Shown: positions 8,164 to 16,796, numbered from the stretch's first letter. The stretch is 64,000 nt of DNA from Paucibacter sp. KBW04 (GCF_003852425.1 NZ_QAJN01000001.1:633987-697986); one strand, 5' to 3'. The notes: generated from the sequence alone by a model not told the origin. Program-made: numbers and translations.

Positions 8164-9116
8164 AAGCATCGCTGCCAAACGCCCGGCCTCAGCGGCTCAG
8201 GGCGCGTTCAGATTTGGCCTGGGTTTTGCTCTTGACTGGCTTGAGTTTTGGCCTGGCCAGCGCCCTGGAGTTGCATGAGCTGTGGGTGCATTGGGCGCGC
8301 GGGCGCGAGGCCTGGCAGCTGGACGAGCTGCCCCTGGCCCTGTTGGTGCTATTCCTGGGCCTGGCCTGGTATGGCTGGCGGCGCGGGCGTGAGACGCAGG
8401 CCTTGTTGCAACACAGCCAGCAGCTGGCCCGCCAGCTGCTGACGCTGCAGGAGCGCGAGCGCCTGGCCCTGGCGCGTGAGCTGCACGATGAGATGGCCCA
8501 GCATTGCACCGCCATCCGCTGCGAGGCGGCCTGGATGCGCGGGGCGCAGGCCCAGTTGGCCAAGGCGGACTCGGCGGATTCGGCGCAGCGCATCAGCGAG
8601 CTGTGCGCCGCAGCCGAGCGCAGCGCGGCCGTGGCCGAGCAGCTCTCCAGCAGTCTGCGCTCGATGCTCAAACGCTTGCGACCGGCGGAGCTGGACGAGC
8701 TCGGCCTGTTTGAAGCCTTGCGGGCCCTGTGCCAGGCCTGGTCGGCCAGGACCGGCTTGCCGCATGAATTGGAGGTCAGTGCAGATTTGCAGGAGCTGCT
8801 GAGCCGCCAGCCTAGCGCGGCCCGCGACACCGCCTTGTACCGGGTGGCGCAGGAGGGTTTGTCGAATGTGGAGCGGCATGCGCGCGCCGGGCGGGTGCAT
8901 CTGCGTTTGCAAAACCTCAGGGGCGAGCTGGAGCTGAGCGTGCTCGACGATGGCCAGGGCTTCGCAAGCCCGGCCAGCCCAGGCGGGCTGGGTTTGCTGG
9001 GCGCGGCCGAGCGCGCCCAGGCCTTGGGCGGGAGTTTGCAGATGCGCGGCCTGCCGGGTCGAGGCAGCTGCTTGCGGATGCGGGTACCGGTGGGTGCCCA
9101 GGGCCTGGCCACATGA
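8160..9116 (+). CDS. NarL-family sensor histidine kinase
   Basis: 318 aa membrane kinase with two spans (about 20-40 and 60-80) and only a short loop between them, so the signal probably comes through the membrane or a partner protein. The dimerisation/phosphoacceptor segment is ERERLALARELHDEMAQHC (His in ELHDE), followed by the ATP site with N-box ALYRVAQEGLSNVERHA and G-boxes DDGQGF and GLGLLGAAERA. This is the HisKA_3 (NarX/DegS) type. It is coupled by ATGA overlaps to the lipoprotein before and the regulator after. Confidence 0.88.
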   Translation: MKASLPNARPQRLRARSDLAWVLLLTGLSFGLASALELHELWVHWARGREAWQLDELPLALLVLFLGLAWYGWRRGRETQALLQHSQQLARQLLTLQERERLALARELHDEMAQHCTAIRCEAAWMRGAQAQLAKADSADSAQRISELCAAAERSAAVAEQLSSSLRSMLKRLRPAELDELGLFEALRALCQAWSARTGLPHELEVSADLQELLSRQPSAARDTALYRVAQEGLSNVERHARAGRVHLRLQNLRGELELSVLDDGQGFASPASPGGLGLLGAAERAQALGGSLQMRGLPGRGSCLRMRVPVGAQGLAT

Positions 9117-9709
9117 TTCGCGTGCTCTTGGTCGATGACCATCCGGTCGTGCGAGCCGGCTATCAGCGTTTGCTGGAGCAGCAAGGCGATATCGCGGTCG
9201 TGGCGCAAGCCGGCGATGCGCAGGAGGCCTTCGCCCTGTTCTGCCAAACCCAGCCCGACTTGGTCATCAGCGATATCTCCATGCCGGGCAGCAGCGGACT
9301 GGCCCTGATTCAGCGTCTGCGTGAGCGGGAGCCCCGCTGCCGCATCCTGATTTTCAGCATGCATGACAGCGAGGCCATGATGCGCCGGGCCCTGGACCTG
9401 GGGGCGAGTGGCTTCGTCAGCAAAAGCAGTGCGCCCGAGGCCTTGCTGGAGGCGGTGCGCAGCGTGCATGCGGGCAGGGTCTACCTGCCGCCCAGCGCGC
9501 CCGCAGAGGCGGACTTGAGCTGCCTGAGCCCGCGCGAGTACGAGGTGTTTCGGCTGCTGGCCTCCGGCCACTCCTTGCAGGACTGTGCCAAGGCCCTGCA
9601 GCTGAGCGCCAAAACCGTCTCCAACCACCAGACCCTGATCAAGGAAAAACTGGGCCTCAGCAGCCTGGCGGCCCTGGCCTTGCTGGCGGTCCGGCAGGGC
9701 CTGGTCTGA
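9113..9709 (+). CDS. NarL/FixJ-type response regulator
   Basis: 198 aa. The receiver domain (1-120) has acidic DD near the N-terminus, phosphoacceptor Asp in LVISDISMPG and Lys in VSKSS. A LuxR helix-turn-helix follows (LSPREYEVFRLLASGHSLQDCAKALQ). It overlaps the kinase stop (ATGA) and closes the operon starting at 4771. It likely controls nearby alcohol-oxidation or uptake genes, as NarL-type PedR/AgmR regulators do in pseudomonads; targets are unproven. Confidence 0.88.
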   Translation: MIRVLLVDDHPVVRAGYQRLLEQQGDIAVVAQAGDAQEAFALFCQTQPDLVISDISMPGSSGLALIQRLREREPRCRILIFSMHDSEAMMRRALDLGASGFVSKSSAPEALLEAVRSVHAGRVYLPPSAPAEADLSCLSPREYEVFRLLASGHSLQDCAKALQLSAKTVSNHQTLIKEKLGLSSLAALALLAVRQGLV

Positions 9710-9753
9710 GAGCATCCCTGGCCCCGGCGGTGCCCGGCGTTCGCGGAAGAAAC

Positions 9754-9857
9754 GGTGAACAGGTGAACAAGTGAACGAGTGAGCAATACAGACGGTTCGA
9801 CGCGTTGACTTGTTCACTGTTCACCTGTTCACCTGTTCACCTGTTCACTTGTTCACC
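9754..9857. repeat. Two inverted arrays of an 8-bp repeat
   Basis: The left array (9754-9785) has four units of GGTGAACA or close variants. The right array (9810-9857) has six units of the complement, TGTTCACC and variants. A 24-base spacer separates them, so the transcript or strand could fold into a long hairpin. The array lies between the response-regulator stop and the TonB-receptor start. It could be a set of operator sites, a terminator-like structure or a phase-variable tract. Confidence 0.9.
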
Positions 9858-9975
9858 ATTCTGTTTCTCATGCGGCTGAGCCGGGCAAACCCCAAGGCGC
9901 GGCGGGAAGTCTTCCCTGTGCATTGGCGCCCGGCCTTTGTAGTCTAGAAAAACAAGACGAACTGGAGGCGATTCG

Positions 9976-12489
9976 ATGATCAAGAACTTTGGCGGGGTGG
10001 CTTTGAGTGCATTGGCCGTGAGCGCCTGCTGGGCCGACCCGGCCCCGGCCACCGAAGTGGCGCCACCCGCTCAGCTGCCGAGGGTGGAGGTGATCAGCAG
10101 CTCGCCCTTGCGTGGCAGCGAGCAGGCGCGTGACCAACAGCCGGGCTTGGTGCAAACCGTGAGTGCGGCCGAGCTGGAGCGGCGCCAGGCGCTGGACCTC
10201 TCCAACTACCTGGCCCGCCATATGGCCAGCGTCAGCATCAACGAGGTGCAGGGCAACCCCTTGCAGGCCGATCTGAATTACCGTGGCTTCAGCGCCTCGC
10301 CCCTGCTGGGTACGCCGCAAGGCTTGTCGGTCTATCTGGACGGGGTGCGCATCAACCAGCCTTTTGGCGATGTGGTGAGCTGGGACCTGATTCCTACCGC
10401 CGCCATCGAACAGGCGGTGTTGATGCCGGGCAGCAATCCCCTGTTCGGCCTCAACACCCTGGGCGGCGCGCTCTCGGTGCAAACCAAGACCGGGCTGAGC
10501 AGCCCGGGCAGCGCCTTGCAGCTCAGCGGCGGCAGCCATCAAAGAGTGGAGCTGGCGTTTGAAAGCGGCGGCGGCAAGCCCGATTTGCACTGGTTTGTCA
10601 CCGCTCGTCGGCTGCACGAAAAGGGCTGGCGCGCCGCCTCGCCGACCGACTCTGCGCAGCTGTTTGCCAAACTCGGCGGCCGCTTGGGCCAGGCTGAGGC
10701 GCGACTGAGCGTGGCGCTGGCCGACAACGAGCTCACCGGCAATGGCCTGCAAGAGCAAGGCGCCTTGCAAAGCGACTGGAAGAGCATCTACACCGCGCCC
10801 GACAACACCCGCAACAAAGCCCAGCTCTTGAATCTGGAGCTGAGCCAGGGCCTGGCTGAGGGCTTGCGCCTGAGTGGCAATGCCTACTACCGCCGTATCT
10901 CGACGGACACCTTGAATGGCGACATCAATGAGGGCGCGCTGGATCAATCGGTCTACCAGCCCAGCGCAGCTGAAAGGGCCGAATTGACGCAGGCCGGCTA
11001 CACCGGCTTCCCGGCCTCGGGCGCGACTGCCAGCAACACCCCCTTCCCCAAGTGGCGCTGCATCGCCAACGCCTTGCTCAACGACGAGCCGAACGAGAAG
11101 TGCAACGGCCTGCTCAACCGCAGCCACACCCTGCAGCACAATGCGGGGCTGAATCTGCAGCTCTCGGGTGAGTCGCAATGGGCCGACATGAAGGCCCAGT
11201 GGCTCTTGGGTGGCTCGCTGGATTGGAGCCGGGTCAATTTCGAGCAGAGTTCGCAGTTTGGCTATATCAACTCCGACCGCACGGTGACGGGCGTGACCGG
11301 GCCGGGTGCCTTTGCCGACGGTAGTCAGAACTCGGAAAATGCCTTCGATTCTCGCGTCAATTTGCGCAGCCGCAGCCAAACGGCCAGCATCTTTGGCAGC
11401 AGTACCCTGAATCTGAGCCCGGCGGCCCAGCTCACCCTGTCGGGCCGCTACAACCGCGCCAGCATCAGCAATCGCGACGCCATCACCCCGGGCGGCGGGA
11501 CGGGCTCGCTGGACGGTGACTATGTGTTCAGCCATTTCAACCCCGGTCTGGCTTTGAGTTATGCCGCAGCGCCAGGGCTGAAGTTTTATGCCAGCGCCAA
11601 CCAGGGCGCGCGCGCGCCCACGGCTGTTGAGCTGGGCTGCGCCGACCCGGCCAGCCCCTGCAAGCTGCCCAATGCCTTTGCGGGCGACCCGCCGCTGCGC
11701 CAGGTCATCACCCGCAGCCTGGAGCTGGGCGCAAGAGGGCGCTTGGGCCATACGCTGGACTGGCATTTGGGCCTGTTCCGCGCCGACAACCATGATGACT
11801 TGCTGTTTGTGGCCGACAACAGCAGCGGCTTTGGCTACTTTAAGAACTTTGGCCTGACCCGCCGCCAGGGCCTGGAAGCCAGTTTGCAGTGGCAAGCCCA
11901 CCGCGACCTGCGCCTGAGTGCCAGCCTCAGCCTGCTGGACGCCACCTACCAAAGCGCCGAGGTGGTCGGTGGCTCGGCCAATAGCAGCAACGATCAGGCG
12001 CAGGCTGGTTTTCCGGGAGTGGAGGGCGTGATCGAGATTCGACCCGGCGACCGTATACCCATGCTGCCGCGCAGCCTGCTCAAGCTGGCGGCCGACTGGC
12101 AGCTCAATGCGCAATGGGGTCTGAGCCTGGACCTGAGCGCCACCTCAGGCGCCAAGGCGCGAGGCAATGAAAACGGCTTGCACCAGCCCGACGGGGTCAA
12201 TTACTTTGGTAGCGGCCGCAGCGCGGGCTATGCCCTGCTCAATCTCGGGGTGGACTACCGGCCCAGCAGTCATATCAAGTTATTTGTGCAGATCAAAAAC
12301 CTGCTGGATACGCGCTACAGCAGCGCGGCGCAGCTGGGGGTGAATGCTTTTGATGAGCAGGGCAATTACCGCGCCCGGCCCTTGCCCGCTAACGCGAACG
12401 GTGACTATCCGCTGCGCTACTCCACCTTCTTGGCCCCCGGCGAGCCGCGATCGGCTTGGATCGGTTTGTGCTATGAATTTGGGCATTGA
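9976..12489 (+). CDS. TonB-dependent outer-membrane receptor
   Basis: 837 aa. A signal peptide is followed by an N-terminal plug (LPRVEVISSSPLRGSEQ, then NYRGFSASPLLGTPQGLSVYLDGVRINQPFGDVVSWDLIP and the NPLFGLNTLGGALSV element) and a beta-barrel ending ...AWIGLCYEFGH, with the NLLDTRYSSA motif typical of the C-terminal strands. ATG 9976 follows GGAGGCG. It takes up an unknown substrate. Its place between an ExbB/ExbD-like operon and a quinoprotein dehydrogenase with a lanthanide signature makes a metal chelate or PQQ possible cargo; a generic siderophore or vitamin remains possible. Confidence 0.92.
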   Translation: MIKNFGGVALSALAVSACWADPAPATEVAPPAQLPRVEVISSSPLRGSEQARDQQPGLVQTVSAAELERRQALDLSNYLARHMASVSINEVQGNPLQADLNYRGFSASPLLGTPQGLSVYLDGVRINQPFGDVVSWDLIPTAAIEQAVLMPGSNPLFGLNTLGGALSVQTKTGLSSPGSALQLSGGSHQRVELAFESGGGKPDLHWFVTARRLHEKGWRAASPTDSAQLFAKLGGRLGQAEARLSVALADNELTGNGLQEQGALQSDWKSIYTAPDNTRNKAQLLNLELSQGLAEGLRLSGNAYYRRISTDTLNGDINEGALDQSVYQPSAAERAELTQAGYTGFPASGATASNTPFPKWRCIANALLNDEPNEKCNGLLNRSHTLQHNAGLNLQLSGESQWADMKAQWLLGGSLDWSRVNFEQSSQFGYINSDRTVTGVTGPGAFADGSQNSENAFDSRVNLRSRSQTASIFGSSTLNLSPAAQLTLSGRYNRASISNRDAITPGGGTGSLDGDYVFSHFNPGLALSYAAAPGLKFYASANQGARAPTAVELGCADPASPCKLPNAFAGDPPLRQVITRSLELGARGRLGHTLDWHLGLFRADNHDDLLFVADNSSGFGYFKNFGLTRRQGLEASLQWQAHRDLRLSASLSLLDATYQSAEVVGGSANSSNDQAQAGFPGVEGVIEIRPGDRIPMLPRSLLKLAADWQLNAQWGLSLDLSATSGAKARGNENGLHQPDGVNYFGSGRSAGYALLNLGVDYRPSSHIKLFVQIKNLLDTRYSSAAQLGVNAFDEQGNYRARPLPANANGDYPLRYSTFLAPGEPRSAWIGLCYEFGH

Positions 12490-12500
12490 GGAGAGGTCGT

Positions 12501-12528
12501 GAAAAAGAAAGGCGGGCAAGCGCCCGCC
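12501..12528 (-). terminator. Intrinsic terminator for the HiPIP/alcohol dehydrogenase operon
   Basis: A 7-bp GC stem (GGCGGGC/GCCCGCC, 4-base loop) at 12511-12528 is followed on the minus strand by TTTCTTTTTC. It lies past the HiPIP stop and close to the convergent receptor stop. Confidence 0.75.
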
Positions 12529-12581
12529 TGTTGAGATGGCTTCGGGAAGGGAAGCAAGTGAGTGAAAGCGCCTAGAAGGTG

Positions 12582-12612
12582 AAGGGCGGCACCGCAAGCA
12601 CCGCCCTTTTTG
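12582..12612 (+). terminator. Intrinsic terminator for the TonB-dependent receptor
   Basis: AAGGGCGG pairs with CCGCCCTT across an 11-base loop, followed by further T residues on the plus strand. It lies 93 bases after the receptor stop, beyond the opposite-strand terminator. Confidence 0.65.
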
Positions 12613-12633
12613 ATCGGCTCATCTCACTTGGAC

Positions 12634-12960
12634 TCAGCTCGGCGCCTTGGCCCAGACCTGGCACCAGCCGCCATTGGCGATGTGCTTGCGGCCGAACATG
12701 GCGCAGCCCGCCCAGGCATCGGTGGGCTTGCCTTGCCAGAAAGTGCAGTTGGCGCAGTGCTGGCTGGCCTCATGCTTGGGGTACTTTTTGGCGTCGACCT
12801 TGGCCGTGTCCTGGCGGTAGCCCAGGGCTAAAGCCTGCTCATCGTTCTCGTCCACATGGGCGCCGGCCTGGGCGATGGCCGGTTTGCCTGCGATCAAGGC
12901 GCCGCCCGCCAGCAGCGCATGCAGGGCGATGAAGCGACGGCGGGAGTTACTCGTTTCCAT
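12634..12960 (-). CDS. hip: High-potential iron-sulfur protein (HiPIP)
   Basis: 108 aa periplasmic electron carrier with one [4Fe-4S] cluster. The Tat signal has the SRRRFIALHALLAGGALIAG pattern. Four Cys ligands are at 69, 72, 86 and 100 (HCANCTFW, GCAMFG, GGWCQVW). ATG 12960 has GGAGATCCC upstream. It starts 26 bases after the alcohol dehydrogenase stop, so the two are very likely one transcript. That placement suggests it takes electrons from the PQQ enzyme or hands them onward, a role usually given to cytochrome c. Confidence 0.9.
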   Translation of the reverse strand: METSNSRRRFIALHALLAGGALIAGKPAIAQAGAHVDENDEQALALGYRQDTAKVDAKKYPKHEASQHCANCTFWQGKPTDAWAGCAMFGRKHIANGGWCQVWAKAPS

Positions 12961-12986
12961 GAGGGATCTCCTTGGCTTGCCGGGGC

Positions 12987-14762
12987 TTAGGGCTTGGGGA
13001 TCTTGAAGACCCAGACCATACCGCCTTGCTCCAGGAAGTTGACGCGCTTGGCCACATCCCCGCCCCACAGCGGCACGGCGCCGCCCCAGCCCGAGACCAC
13101 GCTCACGTATTGCTCGCCGCCCTGCATCCAGGTGATGGGCGGGGCCACGACGCCGGAGCCGGTCTGGAACTCCCAGACGATCTTGCCGGTCTTGGCATCG
13201 GCCGCCTTCAAGAAGCCTTCGGGCGTGCCCCAGAAGACCAGATTGCCGGCCGTGGTCAGCACACCGCCCCACAGCGGCGCATTGTTCTTGACCTCCCAGA
13301 CGATCTTGCCGGTCTTGGGGTCCACCGCGCGCAGGGCGCCGATGTAGTCCTCGTTGAGCGGTTTGATGGTGAAGCCAGCGCCCAGATAGGCCGCGCCCTT
13401 TTTGTAGGTGATGGGCTCGTTCCAGATCTCCATGCCCCATTCATTGGCCGGCACGTAGAAGAGCTTGGTGTCCGGGCTGTAGGCCATGGGCATCTGGTTC
13501 TTGCCGCCCAGGAAGCCGGGTGCGGCGAAGACGGACTTGCCCTTCTTGCCGTCGGCACTGGCGGTAGGGTCGCCGCTGCGGTTCTCGGGGATGAAGTTGG
13601 GGCGGCCGGTCTTCAGGTCCACGCCCGTGGCCCAGGTGAGTTTGCGCACAAAGGGAAAGGCGTTCTCCAGTTTGCCGGTCGTCGCGTCGTTGACGTAGAA
13701 GAAGCCGTTGCGGTCGGCCTTGCCGCCCATGCGTTTGCCGTCCATATCGAAGGTGATGAACTCGTTGGCGCCGTCAAAGTCCCAGGCATCGTTGGGCGTG
13801 CCCTGGTAATGCCATTTGATCTTGCCGGTCTTGATGTCGATGGCGACGGTGGCGCAGGAGAACAGGTTGTCACCCTGGCGCAGATGGCTATTCCAGGGCG
13901 CGGGGTTGCCGGTGCCAAAGTAAGCCAGGCCGGTCTTGGCGTCATAGGTGCCGCCCATCCAGGTGGAGGCGCCGCCGGTTTTCCAGAGGTCGCCGGGCCA
14001 GCTCTTGTTGGTGGTGCCGGAGATGCCGTTCTCGCTCTTGTTGCCATCTTTGTCATAGGTGTAGCCCATATGGCCTTCCACCGTGGGGCGGGACCAGATC
14101 ATGCGGCCGGTGCGCGGGTCGCGCGCCTCCACCCGCCCGACCACGCCGAACTCACCGCCAGAGACCCCGGTGAGCAACATGCCACCGGCGATCAGCGGGG
14201 CGGCGGTGGCGGAGTAGCCGGCGGCGTAGTCGTCGATCTTTTCCTTCCAGACCACATCGCCGGTGGCCTGGTCCAGGGCCACCAGCTGGGCGTCCAGGGT
14301 GGCGAAGATGACCAGGTTGTCGAACAGGGCGGCGCCGCGGTTCACCACATCGCAGCAGGGCATGATGCCCTCGGGCAGGCGGTGCTCGTATTTCCAGAGC
14401 TTTTTGCCGCTGGCCGCGTCCAGGGCGTAGATGCGGGAGTAGGAGGCGGTGACAAACATCTTGCCGTCGTGGATCAGGGGTTGGGACTCCTGGCCGCGCT
14501 GTTTTTCGCCGCCGAAGGAGAAGGCCCAGGCCGGCAAAAGCTTGGCCACATTGCCGGTGCTGATCTGCTTGAGCGGCGAGTAGCGCTGGCCTTGCGTGCC
14601 CAGGCCGGAGGACAGCACCTCCGCACCGCTGCGCGGCGAGTCCTGAATCATCTGATCGGTGACGCCCGCACTGGCCGCGATGGCATCGGGGCTGAGGCCG
14701 ACGAGTGTGGCCACGGTGCCCAAGCTCAGCTGGGTCAGCAGGACGGAAAGCTTCAAACGCAT
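12987..14762 (-). CDS. PQQ-dependent alcohol dehydrogenase, lanthanide-type signature
   Basis: Periplasmic quinoprotein, 591 aa, oxidising primary alcohols such as ethanol to aldehydes. ATG 14762 follows AGGAGA. A signal peptide ends near residue 29. Recognisable features are tryptophan-docking repeats (GKxxWK, GKIVWE), the vicinal disulfide C136-C137 (MPCCDVV) beside PQQ, metal ligands E204 (SGGEFG) and N286 (GTGNPAPWN), and the catalytic Asp D328 in [12 protein letters not shown]330, two residues on, is the extra Asp that marks lanthanide-dependent XoxF/PedH-type enzymes; calcium enzymes have Ala, Ser or Thr there. A sigma-54 promoter lies 90 bases upstream, and the HiPIP gene follows. Confidence 0.93.
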   Translation of the reverse strand: MRLKLSVLLTQLSLGTVATLVGLSPDAIAASAGVTDQMIQDSPRSGAEVLSSGLGTQGQRYSPLKQISTGNVAKLLPAWAFSFGGEKQRGQESQPLIHDGKMFVTASYSRIYALDAASGKKLWKYEHRLPEGIMPCCDVVNRGAALFDNLVIFATLDAQLVALDQATGDVVWKEKIDDYAAGYSATAAPLIAGGMLLTGVSGGEFGVVGRVEARDPRTGRMIWSRPTVEGHMGYTYDKDGNKSENGISGTTNKSWPGDLWKTGGASTWMGGTYDAKTGLAYFGTGNPAPWNSHLRQGDNLFSCATVAIDIKTGKIKWHYQGTPNDAWDFDGANEFITFDMDGKRMGGKADRNGFFYVNDATTGKLENAFPFVRKLTWATGVDLKTGRPNFIPENRSGDPTASADGKKGKSVFAAPGFLGGKNQMPMAYSPDTKLFYVPANEWGMEIWNEPITYKKGAAYLGAGFTIKPLNEDYIGALRAVDPKTGKIVWEVKNNAPLWGGVLTTAGNLVFWGTPEGFLKAADAKTGKIVWEFQTGSGVVAPPITWMQGGEQYVSVVSGWGGAVPLWGGDVAKRVNFLEQGGMVWVFKIPKP

Positions 14763-14851
14763 GGATGTCTCCTCTTGAGGGGGTGGGAAGTCCGGCTCGC
14801 CTGAAGCGCTGCAAGAGCAGGGCGCGCCAGTCCGGGCGGATGCTCTTTGTC

Positions 14852-14867
14852 CGCAACAAACGTGCCA
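14852..14867 (-). promoter_or_regulatory. Sigma-54 promoter of the alcohol dehydrogenase operon
   Basis: Minus-strand TGGCACGTTTGTTGCG matches the RpoN consensus TGGCACG-N4-TTGCW except the last base. The start codon is 90 bases downstream. It is the strongest -24 element in the window. Confidence 0.78.
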
Positions 14868-14885
14868 CCCCAAGAAGCCCCGAAT

Positions 14886-14902
14886 TGTTCTGTTTTGGAC
14901 GA
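14886..14902. promoter_or_regulatory. Candidate activator-binding repeat
   Basis: TGTTC-N6-GGACGA, 18 bases upstream of the -24 element. It is similar in form to the repeats at 451-467 and 16797-16813. It may bind the AcoR-like activator; supported only by this three-site similarity. Confidence 0.3.
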
Positions 14903-14950
14903 GTTCGGCCGCAGGGTTGCTACATCCTTGAGCAGGCCGGGGGGGAGCGA

Positions 14951-15889
14951 TCAGCGCGCCTTCAGCACCGCCTGCTCATAGCGCGGGTAAAGATGGGCCA
15001 CATTGCGGATGTATTCGGTCTCGAAGGCCGCCCAGCGGCGGAACTCCTCGGGCGCGGGCTGGCGCAGCAGCTCCACCATGTCCAGGCCTTGCTCGGCGGC
15101 GCGGCGAAAGCGCTGGTCCAACCAGGCCAGATAGTGCTGGGTCATGGCGATGGCGGCCCCGTCGCGAGCCGCCTCCACACTGCCGTGGCTGGGCACCCAT
15201 TGCGGGTAGGGCAGGGCGGCCAAGGTCTTGAGGCTGCGGCTCCAGGCGGGCAGATCGGCATGGGGCGTGGTGGGCACGCGCTGGCTGAACACCAGGCCAC
15301 CGGCGAAGACGACGCCCGCGCTGCGATCGATCAGCACCAGATCGCTGTCGGTATGGCCGCCCAATTCCAGCAGCTCGATTTCCCGCCTGCCTAGCTGCTG
15401 TGTGCCTGACGTGATGGGGCCGTCGGGCAGCAGAGTCTCCGTGCCCTTCATCCACTCGCCGCAGAGGCGGTAAAGATTGCTCTCATAGCTGCCTGCGTTG
15501 GCCGCCATCGCGGCGCGGGTGCTGGCGGTGGCCAGGCGCGGCACGTCGGCAAAAGCCTGGCTGCCGAGGAAGTAATCGGGGTGCTGGTTGAGCAAGACCA
15601 GCTTCAGAACAGGCTGGCGCGTCGTGCGCCCAATCAGCGCCCGCAGCTGCTCGCCGTAGCGGCGAGACGGCCCGGCGTTGATCACCAGGACCCCGGCCTC
15701 GCTGACGATGAAGCCGGTGTTGATGATGTTGCAGCCATTGGCCGGGCTGAAGTCGGCGTTGGCTCCTTCCACCACATAGACCCCAGGCGCCAGGGCGCGG
15801 GCTTGCAAGTGGTAGTCCAGCTCATTGTTCTGGGCGAAGGCAGCTGGCAGCCAGGCCAGCAGGAGCCAGACCTTGAGCAGGCGCTTCAT
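14951..15889 (-). CDS. Quinoprotein-relay metallohydrolase-like protein (MBL fold)
   Basis: 312 aa exported protein with a signal peptide ([19 protein letters not shown]). It resembles the MBL-fold metallohydrolases that co-occur with PQQ dehydrogenases. Features are [32 protein letters not shown] (100-110), GGHTDSD (H179) and PSHG (H235). Compared with HxHxDH, the first His is N101 and the last is Y106, while H103 and D105 remain. The usual Asp of FxGDlvF is Gly (FAGGLVF). Metal binding is therefore probably weakened or changed. Its ATG overlaps the SoxYZ-like stop (ATGA). Confidence 0.75.
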   Translation of the reverse strand: MKRLLKVWLLLAWLPAAFAQNNELDYHLQARALAPGVYVVEGANADFSPANGCNIINTGFIVSEAGVLVINAGPSRRYGEQLRALIGRTTRQPVLKLVLLNQHPDYFLGSQAFADVPRLATASTRAAMAANAGSYESNLYRLCGEWMKGTETLLPDGPITSGTQQLGRREIELLELGGHTDSDLVLIDRSAGVVFAGGLVFSQRVPTTPHADLPAWSRSLKTLAALPYPQWVPSHGSVEAARDGAAIAMTQHYLAWLDQRFRRAAEQGLDMVELLRQPAPEEFRRWAAFETEYIRNVAHLYPRYEQAVLKAR

Positions 15890-16707
15890 GGCAAGCCTCC
15901 CTCGATGCGATTGCCGTTGTTGTCGCTGCCTTTGATCAGCAGAGGGCCGGGCGGCGCTTGAGCAAAGTCGACGCTGAAAATGGGGTTCTCACTCACCGGC
16001 TCAAAGGTCTTGAGCATGAATAGCGTGCGACCGGTGCCGTCCTGCAGCTGCAGTTGTTTGAGGTAGAAGGCCGGCACACCGCCGGCCAGGCCGGTGTCCA
16101 TGGGGTGCATCACCCGCAGGCGCAATCGCGTGCCTGCGCCCTCAGCAGCATCGCGCGTGAAGCTGCGGGCGCTGACCTGGCCCAGGCTTTGCGCCCAGCT
16201 GCCATCGCTGCGGCTGCTGGCCGGGGCGGTGCAACCGCCGCCGGCCGACTCCACCCAGGTGCTGCCCACATGCCAGCGCCCATCCAGGGTCTGCACGGCG
16301 GCGCGCACCGGGCTGGCCTGCTCCAGCTTGAAGCGAAAGCTGAGTCGCGGCAGGGCCTTGAGGGGCTGGAACTCCAGCACCTTGCGTATGGGGTTGCGAT
16401 CCACCAGCACGATGATTTGCTGCACCTGGCCCAGACCCGGCTCAACCACAACGCTGATGGGCACATTCATCGGGTCTTCGGCAAAGGCGGGGCCTTGCAC
16501 CTGCACCCGCGGGTCAAACCGGACCCGCGCCTGGGCCCCCAGGAACTCATCGCGCAGCACTGGCCATTGCATGGAACCCAGAGGATCGGTGTCTTGCGCT
16601 TCTGCACGGGCGCACTGGGCCGTGTGCATCAGCACAAAGGCCATCAAGAGCAGGCCGGATCGCCGGAGCTGGATTTGAAGCTGTCTGTGAAGGGTGGGTA
16701 GGGGCAT
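15886..16707 (-). CDS. Quinoprotein dehydrogenase-associated SoxYZ-like carrier
   Basis: 273 aa exported protein. ATG 16707 is preceded by GGAGGAGATCGGC. After the signal peptide comes a SoxY-like half (about 45-140: LGSMQWPVLRDEFLGAQARVRFD, then NVPISVVVE and VLVDRNPIRKV) and a SoxZ-like half (about 180-273: RLRLRVMHPMDTGL...PAFYLKQLQLQ). Fused SoxYZ proteins of this kind occur beside PQQ-dependent dehydrogenases and are thought to belong to a relay for enzyme maturation or electron transfer. SoxY's C-terminal swinging Cys is not seen at the domain junction. It is coupled to the metallohydrolase downstream. Confidence 0.82.
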   Translation of the reverse strand: MPLPTLHRQLQIQLRRSGLLLMAFVLMHTAQCARAEAQDTDPLGSMQWPVLRDEFLGAQARVRFDPRVQVQGPAFAEDPMNVPISVVVEPGLGQVQQIIVLVDRNPIRKVLEFQPLKALPRLSFRFKLEQASPVRAAVQTLDGRWHVGSTWVESAGGGCTAPASSRSDGSWAQSLGQVSARSFTRDAAEGAGTRLRLRVMHPMDTGLAGGVPAFYLKQLQLQDGTGRTLFMLKTFEPVSENPIFSVDFAQAPPGPLLIKGSDNNGNRIEGGLP

Positions 16708-16730
16708 GCCGATCTCCTCCCACTCAGAGA

Positions 16731-16746
16731 AGCAAGAAGCGTGCTG
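16731..16746 (-). promoter_or_regulatory. Weak sigma-54-like site upstream of the SoxYZ-like gene
   Basis: Minus-strand CAGCACGCTTCTTGCT keeps CACG-N4-TTGCT but has CAG instead of TGG at the -24 end. It lies only 24 bases before the ATG, giving a very short leader. Low confidence. Confidence 0.25.
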
Positions 16747-16796
16747 TGAGGCCAGGCCCGGTTTTGCAACAGCCTGGTACAGGCCGCGGCGCTGTT

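Noticed and set aside
12972-14804. 610-codon open frame on the plus strand opposite the alcohol dehydrogenase
   Set aside because: It is antisense to a clear quinoprotein gene and its translation is low-complexity Gly/Ala/Val-rich, typical of high-GC shadow frames.
16761-16790. Second minus-strand sigma-54 site around TTGCAACAGCC before the SoxYZ-like gene
   Set aside because: It has TTGCA on the minus strand but no GG ten bases before GC.
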